Below, one piece after another: positions 17,890 through 28,104 of a stretch of 64,000 nt of DNA. Location: assembly GCF_004137355.1 (NCBI RefSeq), contig NZ_SDVB01000196.1, positions 1 to 64,000 on the forward strand. The letters run 5' to 3'. The notes under the pieces are model-generated. The model saw only the letters and a program-made list of their open reading frames with translations, was not told where the DNA came from and searched no databases. The stretch is from Ciceribacter ferrooxidans. GTDB taxonomy: Bacteria; Pseudomonadota; Alphaproteobacteria; Rhizobiales; Rhizobiaceae. How positions within the stretch are numbered: position 1 is the stretch's first letter; each line of letters starts with the position of its first letter. A program made the translations under genes and the position numbers.

Positions 17890-19215
17890 TTACTTGGCGC
17901 GGGCGCGATAGACGGTGTCGAGCCAGACGGCGACGACGAGGACCACACCGACGACGATGCGCTGGAACGGGCTGTCGATGCCGAGGAGCACCATGCCGGA
18001 CTGCAGCGACTGCATGACCAGCGCGCCGATCATGGCACCCGCGATCGTGCCGACGCCGCCGGCGAGCGAGGTGCCGCCGATGACCGCCGCGGCGATGGTG
18101 TAGAGCTCGTCGAGCTCGCCCTGCGCATTGGTCGCGGCGTTGAGGCGGGCGGTCGAGATCGCCGCGGCGACGGCGCAGAGGATGCCCATCAGCGTGAAGA
18201 TCCGGACCGTCACCCAGCGGGTCTTGATGCCGGCGAGTTCGGCGGCCTCCGGGTTGCCGCCGATCGCGAAGACGTAGCGGCCGAAGCGCAGGCGCGTCGA
18301 GATGAAGGTCATGACGATGCCGACGACAACGGCGATCAGCACCGGAATGGCGATGCCGTGCGAGATCAGGAGGCCGCCCTCAGGCCAGGCGATGCCGTTG
18401 GCATCGGCGTATTTGCGGGCGATGTTGGTCGGCCAGTAGTAGTTGTTGGCGATCGCGACGGCGCCGAGCACCAGCACGCAGCCGAGCACCGAGAGGAAAT
18501 ACTCGGCCCAGACCGGGCGCAACGGAAAGCCGAACCGCTTGCGCTGCTTGCGCGAATTCAGGATGGCGGCGACGATCGCGAGGCACGCGACGAGGCCGAC
18601 GATCCAGCTCGCCGTGGCGCCGATCGAGCCTTCGGTGCCGCCGCCCATCAGGCGGAAGGTGGCATCCATCGGGGCGACCGTCTGGCCGGAGGTGACGAAC
18701 CAGGTGGCGCCGCGCCAGACGAGCAGTCCGCCGAGCGTGACGATGAAGGCGGGCACGTTCAAAAAGGCGATGATCGCGCCGTGGAGGGCGCCGATCGCCG
18801 CACCGACGATCATGCCGGAGGCGAGCGTCAGGATCCAGATCGCCGGATGCTCGAGGCCGAGATATTGCGGCAGGATCTTCGCCTGCATGACCCCCATGAC
18901 CATGCCGCAGAAGCCGAGCACGGAGCCGACCGAAAGGTCGATGTTGCGGGTGACGATGATCAGCACCATGCCGCTCGCCATGACGGCGACCGAGGAGGTC
19001 TGCACGGTCAGGTTCCACAGGTTGCGCGGTTTCAGGAACAGGCCGTCGACGAGGCCGCCGGTCATGACCTGGAAACCGAGCCAGATGAGCACGAGTGCGC
19101 CGACCATGCCGAGGAGACGGGTGTCGATCTCGGTTGCCCGGAAGAAGCGCTTCACCGCGCTTTCATTGGCGTTTCGCGCGGGATTACTCTGGGTAGCATG
19201 TGTGATGTCGGCCAT
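17890..19215 (-). CDS. xylH: Sugar ABC transporter permease (xylose type)
   Basis: 441 residues with about ten or more membrane helices; the long form is typical of XylH. Core signature [31 protein letters not shown] near the C-terminus (given here by its key GGTSLAGG) and [15 protein letters not shown]. Start MADITHATQ at 19215, with GAAGGC-type Shine-Dalgarno; the longer frame is not family-like. Works with the upstream binding protein and downstream ATPase. Confidence 0.92.
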   Translation of the reverse strand: MADITHATQSNPARNANESAVKRFFRATEIDTRLLGMVGALVLIWLGFQVMTGGLVDGLFLKPRNLWNLTVQTSSVAVMASGMVLIIVTRNIDLSVGSVLGFCGMVMGVMQAKILPQYLGLEHPAIWILTLASGMIVGAAIGALHGAIIAFLNVPAFIVTLGGLLVWRGATWFVTSGQTVAPMDATFRLMGGGTEGSIGATASWIVGLVACLAIVAAILNSRKQRKRFGFPLRPVWAEYFLSVLGCVLVLGAVAIANNYYWPTNIARKYADANGIAWPEGGLLISHGIAIPVLIAVVVGIVMTFISTRLRFGRYVFAIGGNPEAAELAGIKTRWVTVRIFTLMGILCAVAAAISTARLNAATNAQGELDELYTIAAAVIGGTSLAGGVGTIAGAMIGALVMQSLQSGMVLLGIDSPFQRIVVGVVLVVAVWLDTVYRARAK

Positions 19216-19450
19216 GTACGTGCCTTCTCCCCACTTGTTCTTAAAGAGCCGCCGTCCATGCGGCCGGAGGCCGAAGCGTGATGCGGCTGGTCTGATGATA
19301 CGGTCCGGATCGCGTACGGCCTGCTCCCCCGAGCGGCCGACGAAAACGACTGCGGACGCCATTGTCCGCCTCGCACCGACCTTGTGCAAGCGCCGCAACG
19401 GGGTGCGTCGCGGCGCTTGTGAAGGTTCGGATCACACCGCGTGCGGGTGC

Positions 19451-20488
19451 TTACTTGCAGGCGGCGACGTCGCCCTTGACGCCCTGGCAGGCTTCGTCCT
19501 TGGAGATCCAGCCGGCGTCGATGACGACGTTCAGGTTGTCCTTGGTGATCGGAAGCGGAGCGAGGAAGACCGACTGCATGGCGACGCCCTTCGGGCCGCC
19601 GTTGAAGGAGGTGACGCCTTCGATTTCGGTCATCTTCTTGCCGCCGGCGAGTTCGACCGCGATTTCAGCGGCGCGCTTGCCGAGTTCGCGGCTGTCCTTC
19701 CAGACGGATACGGTCTGGGTGCCGAGAGCGACGCGGTTCAGCGCCGCCTTGTCGGCATCCTGGCCGGAGACCGGAACGGAACCGGCGAGGCCCTGGGCGT
19801 CGAGGGCAGCGACCGCACCGCCGGCGGTGCCGTCGTTCGAGGCGACGACCGCGTCGACCTTGTTGTCGTTGGCGGTCAGGAACTGCTCCATGTTCTTCTG
19901 GGCGATTTCCGGCTTCCAGCCGTCGGTATAGGCCTCACCGACGTTCTTGATCTTGCCGGCGTCGACGGCTTCCTTCAGCACTTCCATCTGGCCTGCGAAC
20001 AGGAAGTCCGCGTTCGGGTCGGAGGACGAGCCCTTGATGAAGACGTAGTTGCCTTCCGGCTTCACCTTGAACACTTCGCGGGCCTGCATGCGGCCGACTT
20101 CCTTGTTGTCGAAGGTGATGTAGAAGGCATCCGGGTTCTCGATCAGGCGGTCGTAGCCGACGACCGGAATGCCTTCCGCGACGGCCTTTTCGATGGCCGG
20201 GCCGATGGCGTCGGAATCCTGGGCGAGAACGATGAGCGCGTTGGCGCCCTGGGAGATCAGGCTTTCGATGTCGGTGAGCTGCTTGGCGGCAGAGGACTGC
20301 GCGTCAGCGGAAATGTACTTGTCGCCGGATGCTTCGAGCGCGGCCTTGATTGCCGCCTCGTCGGTCTTCCAGCGCTCTTCCTGGAAGTTCGACCAGGAAA
20401 CGCCGACGACCAGGTCCTTGGCGGCGGCGGCGGAATGCATGGATACGATGACGGCAGCGCATGCCATCAGCTTCGAAATGGACTTCAT
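19451..20488 (-). CDS. xylF: D-xylose-binding periplasmic protein
   Basis: 345 residues with a signal peptide (cleavage near residues 22-24, SAAAAKD). Type I periplasmic binding fold. Family features: [55 protein letters not shown] and [14 protein letters not shown], matching XylF. First gene of the transport operon. A palindrome at 20584-20604, about 95-115 bases upstream, is a likely operator for the divergent ROK repressor. Confidence 0.92.
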   Translation of the reverse strand: MKSISKLMACAAVIVSMHSAAAAKDLVVGVSWSNFQEERWKTDEAAIKAALEASGDKYISADAQSSAAKQLTDIESLISQGANALIVLAQDSDAIGPAIEKAVAEGIPVVGYDRLIENPDAFYITFDNKEVGRMQAREVFKVKPEGNYVFIKGSSSDPNADFLFAGQMEVLKEAVDAGKIKNVGEAYTDGWKPEIAQKNMEQFLTANDNKVDAVVASNDGTAGGAVAALDAQGLAGSVPVSGQDADKAALNRVALGTQTVSVWKDSRELGKRAAEIAVELAGGKKMTEIEGVTSFNGGPKGVAMQSVFLAPLPITKDNLNVVIDAGWISKDEACQGVKGDVAACK

Positions 20489-20583
20489 GTAAGCCTCCCT
20501 GTTGGATGCAGGCCGGCGGTGGAACTCCCTCCCCCCCTCTCAGCCCTGCGGAAATCACTGTCTCGTCTGCCGGTCTCACCGGT

Positions 20584-20604
20584 TTTTCTCGACAGTCGAG
20601 AAAA
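20584..20604. promoter_or_regulatory. XylR (ROK) operator candidate
   Basis: A perfect palindrome: TTTTCTCGAC (20584-20593), central A, then GTCGAGAAAA. It lies in the 244-base divergent spacer between xylF and the ROK repressor gene. ROK repressors bind AT-flanked palindromes of this general form. Assignment is by position and symmetry. Confidence 0.7.
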
Positions 20605-20732
20605 TAACTGGCAGAAGATTCTCCAGCTGTCAACAGCCCCCGTCCGACAAGGGCGAGGGCTTGCCAAGAAGCCGGCCGGATGCTTTGGGAGGAGCATGTG
20701 CTGCAGACGACCGACATGACCGGAAAGCCTCC

Positions 20733-21959
20733 ATGCTGACGAAGTCCAGCACCGAGATGGTGCGTCAGCAGAACAGCGTGCTCGTCCTGTCATCGCTCCG
20801 GCGCCACGGGCCGCTCGCCCACACCGACATCGCGGCGACGACCGGGCTTGCTTCCGCGACTGTCTCGGCGATCACTGCCGACCTCGAGCGGACCGGCGCG
20901 CTCGAACGCCACGAGCAGCACGTCTCCGGCGGACGCGGCCGGCCGCGGGTGCTCTTCGCCCGAAAGCGCGACCACCGCTACCTGATCACGGTGCGGATCT
21001 CCTCCGATACGCTGCAATATTCGCTCGCCGACTATACCGGCACGCTGATCGACCGCTTCGACGAGCCGCGCGACGAGGCGGGTCCCTCGACCGCCCAGTT
21101 CGTCGCCGCCTTCCGCGAGGCGGTGCTCAGGCTGATGCGCCGCTCCGGCCTCGACGCCGACCGCATCGCGGCGATCTCGATCAGCAGCAAGGGCCTCGTC
21201 GACCCCGACGGCTCGCGGCTCCTCTGGTCGCCGGTCTTCGGCTACGAAGAGATCGATTTTTCCGCCGCGCTCGCCCTTCCGCCGTCGATGCGGGTCCGGC
21301 TCAACAACGAGACACCGCTGGTGGCGCAGGCGCTCGCAAGACGGGCCGACCGGGACGGCGACGCCCCCTTCCGCTCGCTCGCCGCACTCTCGCTCGGCCA
21401 TTCGATCGGCCTCGGCGTCGCCCGTCGGGGCGCGAGCGGCGACATCGAGGTGAGCGCGCCGAATTTCGGGCACATGCTGAACGCCGCCGACGGCAAGCTC
21501 TGTCGCTGCGGCTCGCGCGGCTGCATCGAGGCGTCGGCCGGCTTCTACGGCATCCTCAGGACCGCCTTCGAAGTGCCGCCGGACACGATTCCCGCGAAGT
21601 TCGTGCCGCTCGCCGAGATGGACAAGATCGCGCTCCGGGCCCGCCAGGGCCACCGCATGTCGGAATACGCCTTCCGCCAGGCGGGGCTCGCGATCGGCCA
21701 GGGGCTTTCGCGGATGCTGAGCCTCTTCGGGGACATGCCGGTGGCGATCGCCGGCCACGGCACGCGCTACATGGACCTCCTGTCGCGCGGGCTGGAAGAA
21801 GGGCTGCAGCAGTCGCTGCACGTGCGCATCTACGGCACGCCGAAGATCACCGTCGTCGCCGACGAGGCGACGCTCGTCTTCGAGGGCCATGTCGAACGGG
21901 CGCTCGCCGAGATCGACCACGACGTGGCGGGCCTGAGGGTCGAAGAGGCGCAAGCGTAA
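20733..21959 (+). CDS. xylR: ROK family transcriptional repressor (XylR-type)
   Basis: 408 residues. N-terminal winged helix (about 10-70, HTDIAATTGLASATVSAITADLERTG as core; key TGLASATVS) followed by a ROK sugar-binding domain. Zinc motif CRCGSRGCIEA is intact. Start MLTKSSTEM at 20733. Divergent from xylFHG-type genes, so it probably represses them and releases with xylose. No xylA or xylB gene is within the window, so the metabolic genes must lie elsewhere or the ligand may be another sugar. Confidence 0.85.
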   Translation: MLTKSSTEMVRQQNSVLVLSSLRRHGPLAHTDIAATTGLASATVSAITADLERTGALERHEQHVSGGRGRPRVLFARKRDHRYLITVRISSDTLQYSLADYTGTLIDRFDEPRDEAGPSTAQFVAAFREAVLRLMRRSGLDADRIAAISISSKGLVDPDGSRLLWSPVFGYEEIDFSAALALPPSMRVRLNNETPLVAQALARRADRDGDAPFRSLAALSLGHSIGLGVARRGASGDIEVSAPNFGHMLNAADGKLCRCGSRGCIEASAGFYGILRTAFEVPPDTIPAKFVPLAEMDKIALRARQGHRMSEYAFRQAGLAIGQGLSRMLSLFGDMPVAIAGHGTRYMDLLSRGLEEGLQQSLHVRIYGTPKITVVADEATLVFEGHVERALAEIDHDVAGLRVEEAQA

Positions 21960-22122
21960 AAGCGCCCTGAACAACGGCGGCTGCGGCCTCTCGCGGCCTT
22001 GCCCCCGCCTGTATCCGGACGTAAGACTTGCCACACGGAATGATCGTCCTGTTCCCGTGATTCCCGCCGCACCTGCGGCCGGCGGAAACGGTACGGGCGG
22101 CGACGTCACCGGAGGAGGACCG

Positions 22123-22773
22123 ATGTCCACGGCAGCTTATGTCTTCGACGCCTACGGCACCCTGTTCGACGTGCATGCCGCGGTGCGCCGCCATGCCGAA
22201 CGGGCCGGGCCGGACTACCAGATCTTCTCCGAAATGTGGCGGGCGAAACAGCTCGAATATTCCTGGGTGCGCACGCTGATGGGCGCCTACCGCGATTTCT
22301 GGAGCCTGACGGAAGAGGCGCTCGACTACACCTTCGAGCGTTTTCCCGGCGTCGACCGGAGACTCAGGGCCGACCTGCTCGCCGCCTACTGGACGCTCGA
22401 CTGCTATCCGGAAGTGCCGGCGGTGCTGAAGGACTTGAAGGCACGCGGCGCGAAGGTGGCAATCCTCTCCAACGGCTCGCCGCTGATGCTCGCCGCGGCG
22501 GTGAAGAACGCCGCGCTCGAAACGGTGATCGATGACGTCTTTTCCGTCGATACGCTCGGGCTCTACAAGACCGCGCCCGCCGTCTACGAGATCGTCACCA
22601 CCACCTACCGGCTCTATCCCGACGCGGTCTCCTTCCAGTCGTCGAACCGCTGGGATGCCGCCGGCGCCAAAAAATTCGGCTTCCGCACCGTCTGGCTGAA
22701 CCGCAGCCGCATGCCGGACGAGTACCGGGATTTTCCGCCCGACCTCATCCTGCCCTCGCTCGAAAGCCTCTGA
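22123..22773 (+). CDS. Type II haloacid dehalogenase
   Basis: 216 residues of the HAD superfamily, L-2-haloacid dehalogenase type. Nucleophile Asp in [11 protein letters not shown], Ser/Asn motif in AILSNGSP, lysine in GLYKTAP, and the type II signature [15 protein letters not shown]; the usual SSNxWD motif is present. Start at 22123 with GGAGGAGGA. Two bases separate it from tam, so the two are co-transcribed. Natural substrate need not be halogenated. Confidence 0.92.
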   Translation: MSTAAYVFDAYGTLFDVHAAVRRHAERAGPDYQIFSEMWRAKQLEYSWVRTLMGAYRDFWSLTEEALDYTFERFPGVDRRLRADLLAAYWTLDCYPEVPAVLKDLKARGAKVAILSNGSPLMLAAAVKNAALETVIDDVFSVDTLGLYKTAPAVYEIVTTTYRLYPDAVSFQSSNRWDAAGAKKFGFRTVWLNRSRMPDEYRDFPPDLILPSLESL

Positions 22774-22775
22774 TC

Positions 22776-23546
22776 ATGGCGTGGTCGGCGGAACAATACC
22801 TGCAATTCGAAGACGAGCGGACACGGCCCGCGCGCGACCTGCTGGCGCATGTGCCGCTCGCCCAGGCGAAGCGCGCCTACGACCTCGGCTGTGGGCCGGG
22901 AAACTCGACCGCGCTCATTGTCGAGCGCTTCGGCGGCCACGCGGTCACCGGGCTCGACAGCGATGCCGACATGCTGGCGAAGGCCCGCGCGCGGCTGCCG
23001 GAAACGCCCTTCGTCGCCGCCGATCTCTCGACCTGGGAGCCGCCGCACGACGTCGATCTCTTCTATGCCAACGCCGTGCTGCAATGGCTGCCGGGCCATC
23101 TGGCCCTGATGGAGCGGCTGATGGCGCACCTGGCGCCGGGTGGCGTGCTCGCCGTGCAGATGCCGGACAATCTCGACGAGCCCTGCCACCGCGCGATGGA
23201 GGCGACGGGGGCTGCCGGCCCGTGGCGTGCGCTCTTCGCCGGCGGCCGCATCCGCCGCACGCCGCTCCCCCCACCCGCCGCCTATTACGACCGGCTGTCG
23301 CCCCATGCGCGCCGCGTCGACCTGTGGCACACGGACTATTACCACCCGATGGAAAGCGCCGAAGCGATCGTCGAATGGGTGAAGGGCACGGGGCTTCGCC
23401 CCTATCTCGATGCCGCGGGCGCAGAACATCGCGACGCCTTCCTCGCGGACTACACCGCGCGCATCGAGCAGGCCTATCCGCCGATGGCGGACGGCCGGCG
23501 GCTCCTGCGCTTTCCCCGGCTCTTCGTCGTCGCCGTGCAGGCGTGA
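22776..23546 (+). CDS. tam: Trans-aconitate 2-methyltransferase
   Basis: 256-residue SAM-dependent methyltransferase. SAM motif [14 protein letters not shown], acidic residue in [11 protein letters not shown], and the Tam hallmarks [32 protein letters not shown] and [12 protein letters not shown] (given by key residues). It methylates trans-aconitate, an inhibitor of aconitase. Translationally coupled to the dehalogenase gene. Confidence 0.92.
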   Translation: MAWSAEQYLQFEDERTRPARDLLAHVPLAQAKRAYDLGCGPGNSTALIVERFGGHAVTGLDSDADMLAKARARLPETPFVAADLSTWEPPHDVDLFYANAVLQWLPGHLALMERLMAHLAPGGVLAVQMPDNLDEPCHRAMEATGAAGPWRALFAGGRIRRTPLPPPAAYYDRLSPHARRVDLWHTDYYHPMESAEAIVEWVKGTGLRPYLDAAGAEHRDAFLADYTARIEQAYPPMADGRRLLRFPRLFVVAVQA

Positions 23547-23626
23547 GGGGGATTCGATGGTTGGGCGCCGCCTCCCCCCTTGCGGGGGAGGACGAAAAAT
23601 CGAGGGATTAGGCGCGCGCAAGCCGC

Positions 23627-23710
23627 CTAAACCTCAGATTTTTCAGGTGGGGGGCTCGGTTCGTCCGGCACGCCTGACGAAGCCCCTCTCTTGCGAAATC
23701 TGAGGTTTAG
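23627..23710. repeat. 15-bp perfect inverted repeat
   Basis: CTAAACCTCAGATTT (23627-23641) and AAATCTGAGGTTTAG (23696-23710) flank 54 bases. It looks like another small mosaic unit within the repeat cluster. No coding content. Confidence 0.75.
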
Positions 23711-23951
23711 CCCCTCATGGGCTAAGCCCTCCTTCGCCTTCGCGCGGCGTCGCGCTCAGGCCTCCGTTCGCTGAAATCGATTCACTGGATCGATTTCTGG
23801 CCTTCGGCCATCGCTCCGAAGTCTCCCCCGCAAGGGGGGAGATGGAGCGCCTTGCCACCCTCCCCCTCTTCGCCTCGCCTTCGCAGACCACTTTCGCGCC
23901 GACAGACCTCTGGCCGAGCTTTTCGGCAATCTGCGGCGGACACGCCCATTC

Positions 23952-24066
23952 GTCATGCCGGCCTCCGAGTCGGCATCCAGCGCGATCAAGTCCTTGATCG
24001 CAAAAGGACTCTTTCACGGCGCAGACGCGCCGTTACTGGACCCCGGATCAGGTCCGGGGTGACGGA
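23952..24066. repeat. GTCA-hairpin composite element, core type I
   Basis: It begins GTCATGCCGGCC and ends CCGGGGTGACGG. The left terminal hairpin is around CCTCCGAGTCGG, the right one CCCGGATCAGGTCCGGGG. The core carries two palindromes, GCGATCAAGTCCTTGATCGC and GGCGCAGACGCGCC. Related copies at 31812, 41479 and, with another core, 57041, 61921 and 63625. Confidence 0.75.
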
Positions 24067-24118
24067 GGATGTGGAGCCGCATCAAATAAGACGGGCCTTT
24101 CAGCGACCGTGGAAAACC

Positions 24119-26911
24119 TCACGCCCGCTTGCGGTCGGGCACGCGGGCGGCGGCGAGGCGGATGTCTTCGCCGGGCTGCGGCTTGCCGAAATAGTAGCCC
24201 TGCCCTTCCTCGCAGCCCAAGGCGGCGAGGATCTGCCATTCCGCCTCGCCTTCGATCCCTTCGCAGACGACACGCGCGCCGAAGCCGGCGGCGAGCGACT
24301 TGACGGCGCCGACGATGGTCAGGCTCGCCGGGTCGGTCGCGAGCCGGCGGACGAAGGACTGGTCGATCTTGATGAAATCGAGCGGGAAGCGGGCGAGATA
24401 GCCGAGCGAGGAATAGCCGGTGCCGAAGTCATCGAGCGCGATCTTCACGCCGAGGGCGCGCAGTGCGGCGAGCTGGGCGAGGATCTCGTCGGAAACGTCG
24501 AGGAAGGCCGATTCGGTGATTTCGAGGTGCAGGCGTTCGGGCGAAAGGCCGCTTTCGGCGAGCGCCTTCCGGACGACCGTGACCATGTCCATGCGGGTGA
24601 ACTGCAGCGGCGAGACGTTGACCGAGACGCTCAGGTGTTCCGGCCAGCCGGTCGCCTGCCGGCAGGCTTCCTCGACCACAAAAGCGCCGAGCGGACAGAT
24701 GAAGCCGCTCGCCTCGGCGATCTCGATGAATTCGAAGGGCGGGACGACGCCGAATTCCGGATGGCGCCAGCGCACCAGCGCCTCGGCCCCGGTGAGATGG
24801 CCGTCCGCGAGGGCCACCTGCGGCTGGTAGAGGAGGAAGAACTGGCCGGCGGCGAGCGCGCCCTTCATTTCCGCCTCCAGCGCGCGGGCGCGGATCTGGC
24901 GGCGTGCCTCGTCGGAATCATGGAGGCTGTAGCCGGAGCCGGCGCTCTTGCGGGCGTGGTCGAGCGCGGCTTCCGCCCCGGCGACGAGGCCGGCGGCATC
25001 GCGCCCCTCGCCCGAGACGCAGATGCCGATGCGGGCACCGATCTCGGCGACCGAAGGACCAAGCACGAAGGCGCGCGACAGAAGGCCGATGAGGTGCTCG
25101 GCGAATTCGGTCGGCGGCATGGCGAGCGCGACTGACGGCACGGCGATCGAGAAGCCGTCGCCTTCGCTGCGGGCGATCAGCGCGCCGCGCGGCGCGTTCT
25201 CCCTGAGCCGCGTCACCAACGCCTTCAGGAGATCGTCGCCGGTCGAGCGGCCGAGGACCATGTTGATCGCGGCGAAACGATGGAGGTTGATCGCGAAGAC
25301 CGACCAGTCGTCGCAAGGTGCCGCATCCATGCGGCGGACGAGCTCGTCGCGGCGAAGCGCACCGGTCAGTTCGTCATACTGGGAGAGCGCCTTCAGCTTT
25401 TCCGCGTAGGCGCGCCTGGCGGTCACGTCGCGGACGGTGACGCAGGTGACGAAGGGACGCTCGGCCGGTTCGCCCGCCTCTTCCGCCGTTTCGAGGAGCG
25501 ACACGGCGACATGGCCCTCGAGATAGCGGCTGGCGCCGGCCTCCCGCAATTCCAGTTCGAAGTCGACGGGGAGCGCTCCCGCCTCGCCCTTCTGACGGCG
25601 GGCCCTTTCGAGTGCGGCCTGCATCGGCAGCGGTGCGGCCGCGGAAAAATCGGCAAGAAGTGCACGGTAGAGGCCGGCGCCGAAGATCGTTTCGGCGGAA
25701 CGGCTGACCTCGACGAGGCGGCCCTCATGGTCGAGGATCACCACGCCGTCGACGCTGTCGTCGATCACGCGGCGCAGAAGCGTCTGCGAATTGCGGCTTT
25801 CGAGTTGGGCGAGTGCGGCGAGCCAGTTGCCGACGTCGACATGCTCGATCAGGTAGAGCAACAGGCCGGTCGCCAGCACGAGCTGGATGCCCGCGGTCGG
25901 CAGGACGAGCGAATAGCGCTGCTGCAGATAGAAGGCTGCAGCCTCCACGCCGGCGGCCGTCAGCCCGAGCAGCGGCAGCAGCAGCCAGCCGGTGAGCCGC
26001 CGGCTGGAGCGGATCGACAGGACGATGAGGCCGGCGATGACGAGCGCATAGGCGGTCGGATCGAGTGGCACGGGAACGCGATCCTGCGAAAGCGTCTCGG
26101 CGCCGAGGATATGCAGCATGGGGCCGCCGAGCAGGCCATAGACGGGGACGGCGAAGACGTCCTTCAGCTCGGTCGCATAGGCGCCGACGACGACCGAGCG
26201 GCCCGAGAGCGCCTCCGCCGGCACCCGGCCGGAAAGCAGATCGGAAACGGAAAAAATCGGCACGCTCGCCGGCGAGATCGAGAAATCGATGCCGAAGTTT
26301 GCCGCGCTCGGCTCCGGCTCCCCGGCAAGGAGCGCCGCGACCGACTGTGCCACCTGCCCGTCGAGCATCACGCCATGGGGCAGGCCGCGGACGACGCCGT
26401 CGGGATCGGCGGCGACATTGGCCGCGGCGAGCCAGGCATTCGCCTCGAACTCGGGGAGCGGCCGCGAGACGACCGTCTCCGGCGTATCGCCGCCGGCGGA
26501 GCGGTATTGCACGAAGGCCGGAAGCACGACGCCGCCACCGGCATCGGCGAGCGCCTTGGCCAGCCGATCGTCGGCCGCAGCGGTGGAGCGGGTGCTGAAA
26601 TCGATGTCGAGGAAGATGTCGGCGGCGCCGGCTGCGGCCAGCCGGTCGACGACCTCGGCATGGACGTCGCGCGGCCAGGGCCAGACGCCGATTTGATCGA
26701 GGCTGCGCTTGTCGATGGCGACGAAGACGAACTTGCCGCCCGCCGCGCGCGGCGCCGCCGCCGCACGCCATTCGGTGAGGAAGAGATCGATGCCCTTCAG
26801 GATGCCGAGCGGGGGCAGCGCCAGCGGCATGACGAGAAGAAGGAGCGCGGTGAGCACACTATAGGTGCCCGCCCGTCCCAGTCTCCGTATCAGCCTGCGC
26901 AGTGCCCCCAT
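24119..26911 (-). CDS. CHASE2-PAS-GGDEF-EAL cyclic-di-GMP phosphodiesterase
   Basis: 930 residues. Order: N-terminal membrane helix (about 17-40), periplasmic CHASE2 sensor (about 45-265; FVFVAIDKRSLDQIGVWPWPRD), three helices (about 275-365), PAS (about 385-490), GGDEF (about 510-660) and EAL (about 675-915). The GGDEF signature is degenerate (SEGDGF), so cyclase activity is unlikely. The EAL domain retains catalytic motifs: GAEALVRW, NVSPLQF, ITESAF, DDFGTGYSS, FIKIDQSFV and EGIE. It should therefore hydrolyse c-di-GMP in response to an extracytoplasmic signal. It starts 5 bases after a FecR-domain gene and is co-transcribed with it; CHASE2/FecR gene pairs are known in other bacteria. Confidence 0.9.
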   Translation of the reverse strand: MGALRRLIRRLGRAGTYSVLTALLLLVMPLALPPLGILKGIDLFLTEWRAAAAPRAAGGKFVFVAIDKRSLDQIGVWPWPRDVHAEVVDRLAAAGAADIFLDIDFSTRSTAAADDRLAKALADAGGGVVLPAFVQYRSAGGDTPETVVSRPLPEFEANAWLAAANVAADPDGVVRGLPHGVMLDGQVAQSVAALLAGEPEPSAANFGIDFSISPASVPIFSVSDLLSGRVPAEALSGRSVVVGAYATELKDVFAVPVYGLLGGPMLHILGAETLSQDRVPVPLDPTAYALVIAGLIVLSIRSSRRLTGWLLLPLLGLTAAGVEAAAFYLQQRYSLVLPTAGIQLVLATGLLLYLIEHVDVGNWLAALAQLESRNSQTLLRRVIDDSVDGVVILDHEGRLVEVSRSAETIFGAGLYRALLADFSAAAPLPMQAALERARRQKGEAGALPVDFELELREAGASRYLEGHVAVSLLETAEEAGEPAERPFVTCVTVRDVTARRAYAEKLKALSQYDELTGALRRDELVRRMDAAPCDDWSVFAINLHRFAAINMVLGRSTGDDLLKALVTRLRENAPRGALIARSEGDGFSIAVPSVALAMPPTEFAEHLIGLLSRAFVLGPSVAEIGARIGICVSGEGRDAAGLVAGAEAALDHARKSAGSGYSLHDSDEARRQIRARALEAEMKGALAAGQFFLLYQPQVALADGHLTGAEALVRWRHPEFGVVPPFEFIEIAEASGFICPLGAFVVEEACRQATGWPEHLSVSVNVSPLQFTRMDMVTVVRKALAESGLSPERLHLEITESAFLDVSDEILAQLAALRALGVKIALDDFGTGYSSLGYLARFPLDFIKIDQSFVRRLATDPASLTIVGAVKSLAAGFGARVVCEGIEGEAEWQILAALGCEEGQGYYFGKPQPGEDIRLAAARVPDRKRA

Positions 26912-26916
26912 GATCG

Positions 26917-28104
26917 TCAGCCGCGTTTCGGAGGCTTCTTGCCGTGGCCGCCATGATCGTCGTCACCGCCCTTGTCGCCGTGGCCGCCATGGTCGCCGCC
27001 CTTGTCGCCATGGTCGTCGTCGTGGCCGCCTTTGCCGCCGTGGTCGTCGTGGCCGCCCTTGTCGCCACCATGTCCGCCGCCGTTGCCACCACCATTGCCG
27101 CCGGCGTTTCCGCCGCCATTGCCGCCGGTGTTTCCACCGCCGTTGCCGTTGCCGCCGGTATTGCCACCACCATTGCCGTTGCCGCCGGCGTTGCCACCAC
27201 CGTTACCGCCGGTGTTGCCGCCACCATTGCCGTTGCCGCCGGTATTGCCGTTGCCGCCGGTGTTACCGCCAGTATTGCCACCGGTATTGCCGTTGCCGCC
27301 CGCGTTGCCGGTATTTCCGCCGGCATTGCCTCCGGTGCTACCCTTGCCGCCGCCTGCATTGCCATTGGCCGCATTGCCGTTGCCGGTCGTGGTTGCGGCC
27401 TCGTCGCCGCCGGTGTTGGCGGTGTTGCCGGTATTGTCGTCCGTGTTCGTCTTCTCAGCCGCCGCAGCGATGGCATCCGGGGTCTTCGGACCGAGCACGG
27501 CGACCTTGGGCGACGCCGGCGGAACGGAGACCACCGCGTGTTTCGGCCCGACGCCGGCGACCTGCATGGCCCTGCGGCTCTTCGGATCGACGGTGACCTT
27601 CTGGCCGGGGCTCACATGGGTCTGCTCGCCGCGGGCGAAGCCGGTGACCTCGACGAGGCCGCGCTCGACGCTGACCGACGCCGTCTTGCGGTCGACCTTG
27701 ACCTCGAACTTCGTGCCCTTGACGACCGCCGCCAGGAACGGCGTCTGCACGGCGGTGTGCGGCTTGCCCCGCGTCTCGATGTCGAAGAGCATCGCGCCGT
27801 ATTGCTGGGCGACCTCGGTCTTGCGCGTGAAGAAGCCGGACGTGGTGATCGAGGCGAGGCTGTTCGGCTGGAAGGTGATGCTTTCCTTGTTGCGCGTGAG
27901 GACGAGACGCCCGCGCGCGCCGGTGACGACCAGCGCCTTGTTCGGGATCACCGTGCCCACCGTGACGGCGGTCCAGCTCTTGTTGTCGAGCGTGTACTGC
28001 ACCGGCTGGCTCACCTTGGCGGCGACCCACTCGGCGGCGCTCACGGCACCCGCGGACACGAGAAAAAGGAACAAAACGGAAAAAAATCTGGCCGAAAGAG
28101 ACAT
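26917..28104 (-). CDS. Exported FecR-domain protein with Gly/Asn/His/Asp-rich tail
   Basis: About 395 residues. Signal peptide residues 1-24 (FFSVLFLFLVSAGAVSA), FecR domain about 35-160 (TVIPNKALVVTGARGRLVLTR, TPFLAAVVKGTKFEV, SVERGLVEVTGFARGE; key pieces only), Ala/Pro linker, then about 110 residues of GGN, GNGN and GGNTGG repeats ending in a segment rich in His, Asp and Lys (GGHDDHGG, DDDHGDKGG). I start at the third Met of the frame (28104) because GGAG is eight bases upstream; a GTG at 28113 is possible. The tail resembles metal-binding or adhesin-like low-complexity regions. It probably gives the periplasmic input for the CHASE2 partner encoded next. Confidence 0.85.
   Translation of the reverse strand: MSLSARFFSVLFLFLVSAGAVSAAEWVAAKVSQPVQYTLDNKSWTAVTVGTVIPNKALVVTGARGRLVLTRNKESITFQPNSLASITTSGFFTRKTEVAQQYGAMLFDIETRGKPHTAVQTPFLAAVVKGTKFEVKVDRKTASVSVERGLVEVTGFARGEQTHVSPGQKVTVDPKSRRAMQVAGVGPKHAVVSVPPASPKVAVLGPKTPDAIAAAAEKTNTDDNTGNTANTGGDEAATTTGNGNAANGNAGGGKGSTGGNAGGNTGNAGGNGNTGGNTGGNTGGNGNTGGNGNGGGNTGGNGGGNAGGNGNGGGNTGGNGNGGGNTGGNGGGNAGGNGGGNGGGHGGDKGGHDDHGGKGGHDDDHGDKGGDHGGHGDKGGDDDHGGHGKKPPKRG

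Larger units (their letters stand above)
23547..24118. repeat. Intergenic cluster of mosaic repeats
   Basis: 572 bases without a gene. It contains CTCCCCC(TTGC/CGCA)GGGGGAG-type RIME fragments at about 23567-23592 and 23823-23845, an inverted repeat at 23627-23710, an ATCGATTCACTGGATCGAT palindrome near 23777-23797, and one GTCA-type composite element at 23952-24066. Confidence 0.75.

Noticed and set aside
23547-24118. CRISPR array
   Set aside because: Repeats are palindromic mosaic units of varying spacing, without regular spacers or cas genes.
24600-25420. Active diguanylate cyclase in the CHASE2 protein
   Set aside because: The active-site loop reads SEGDGF in place of GGDEF, so I treat the domain as non-catalytic.
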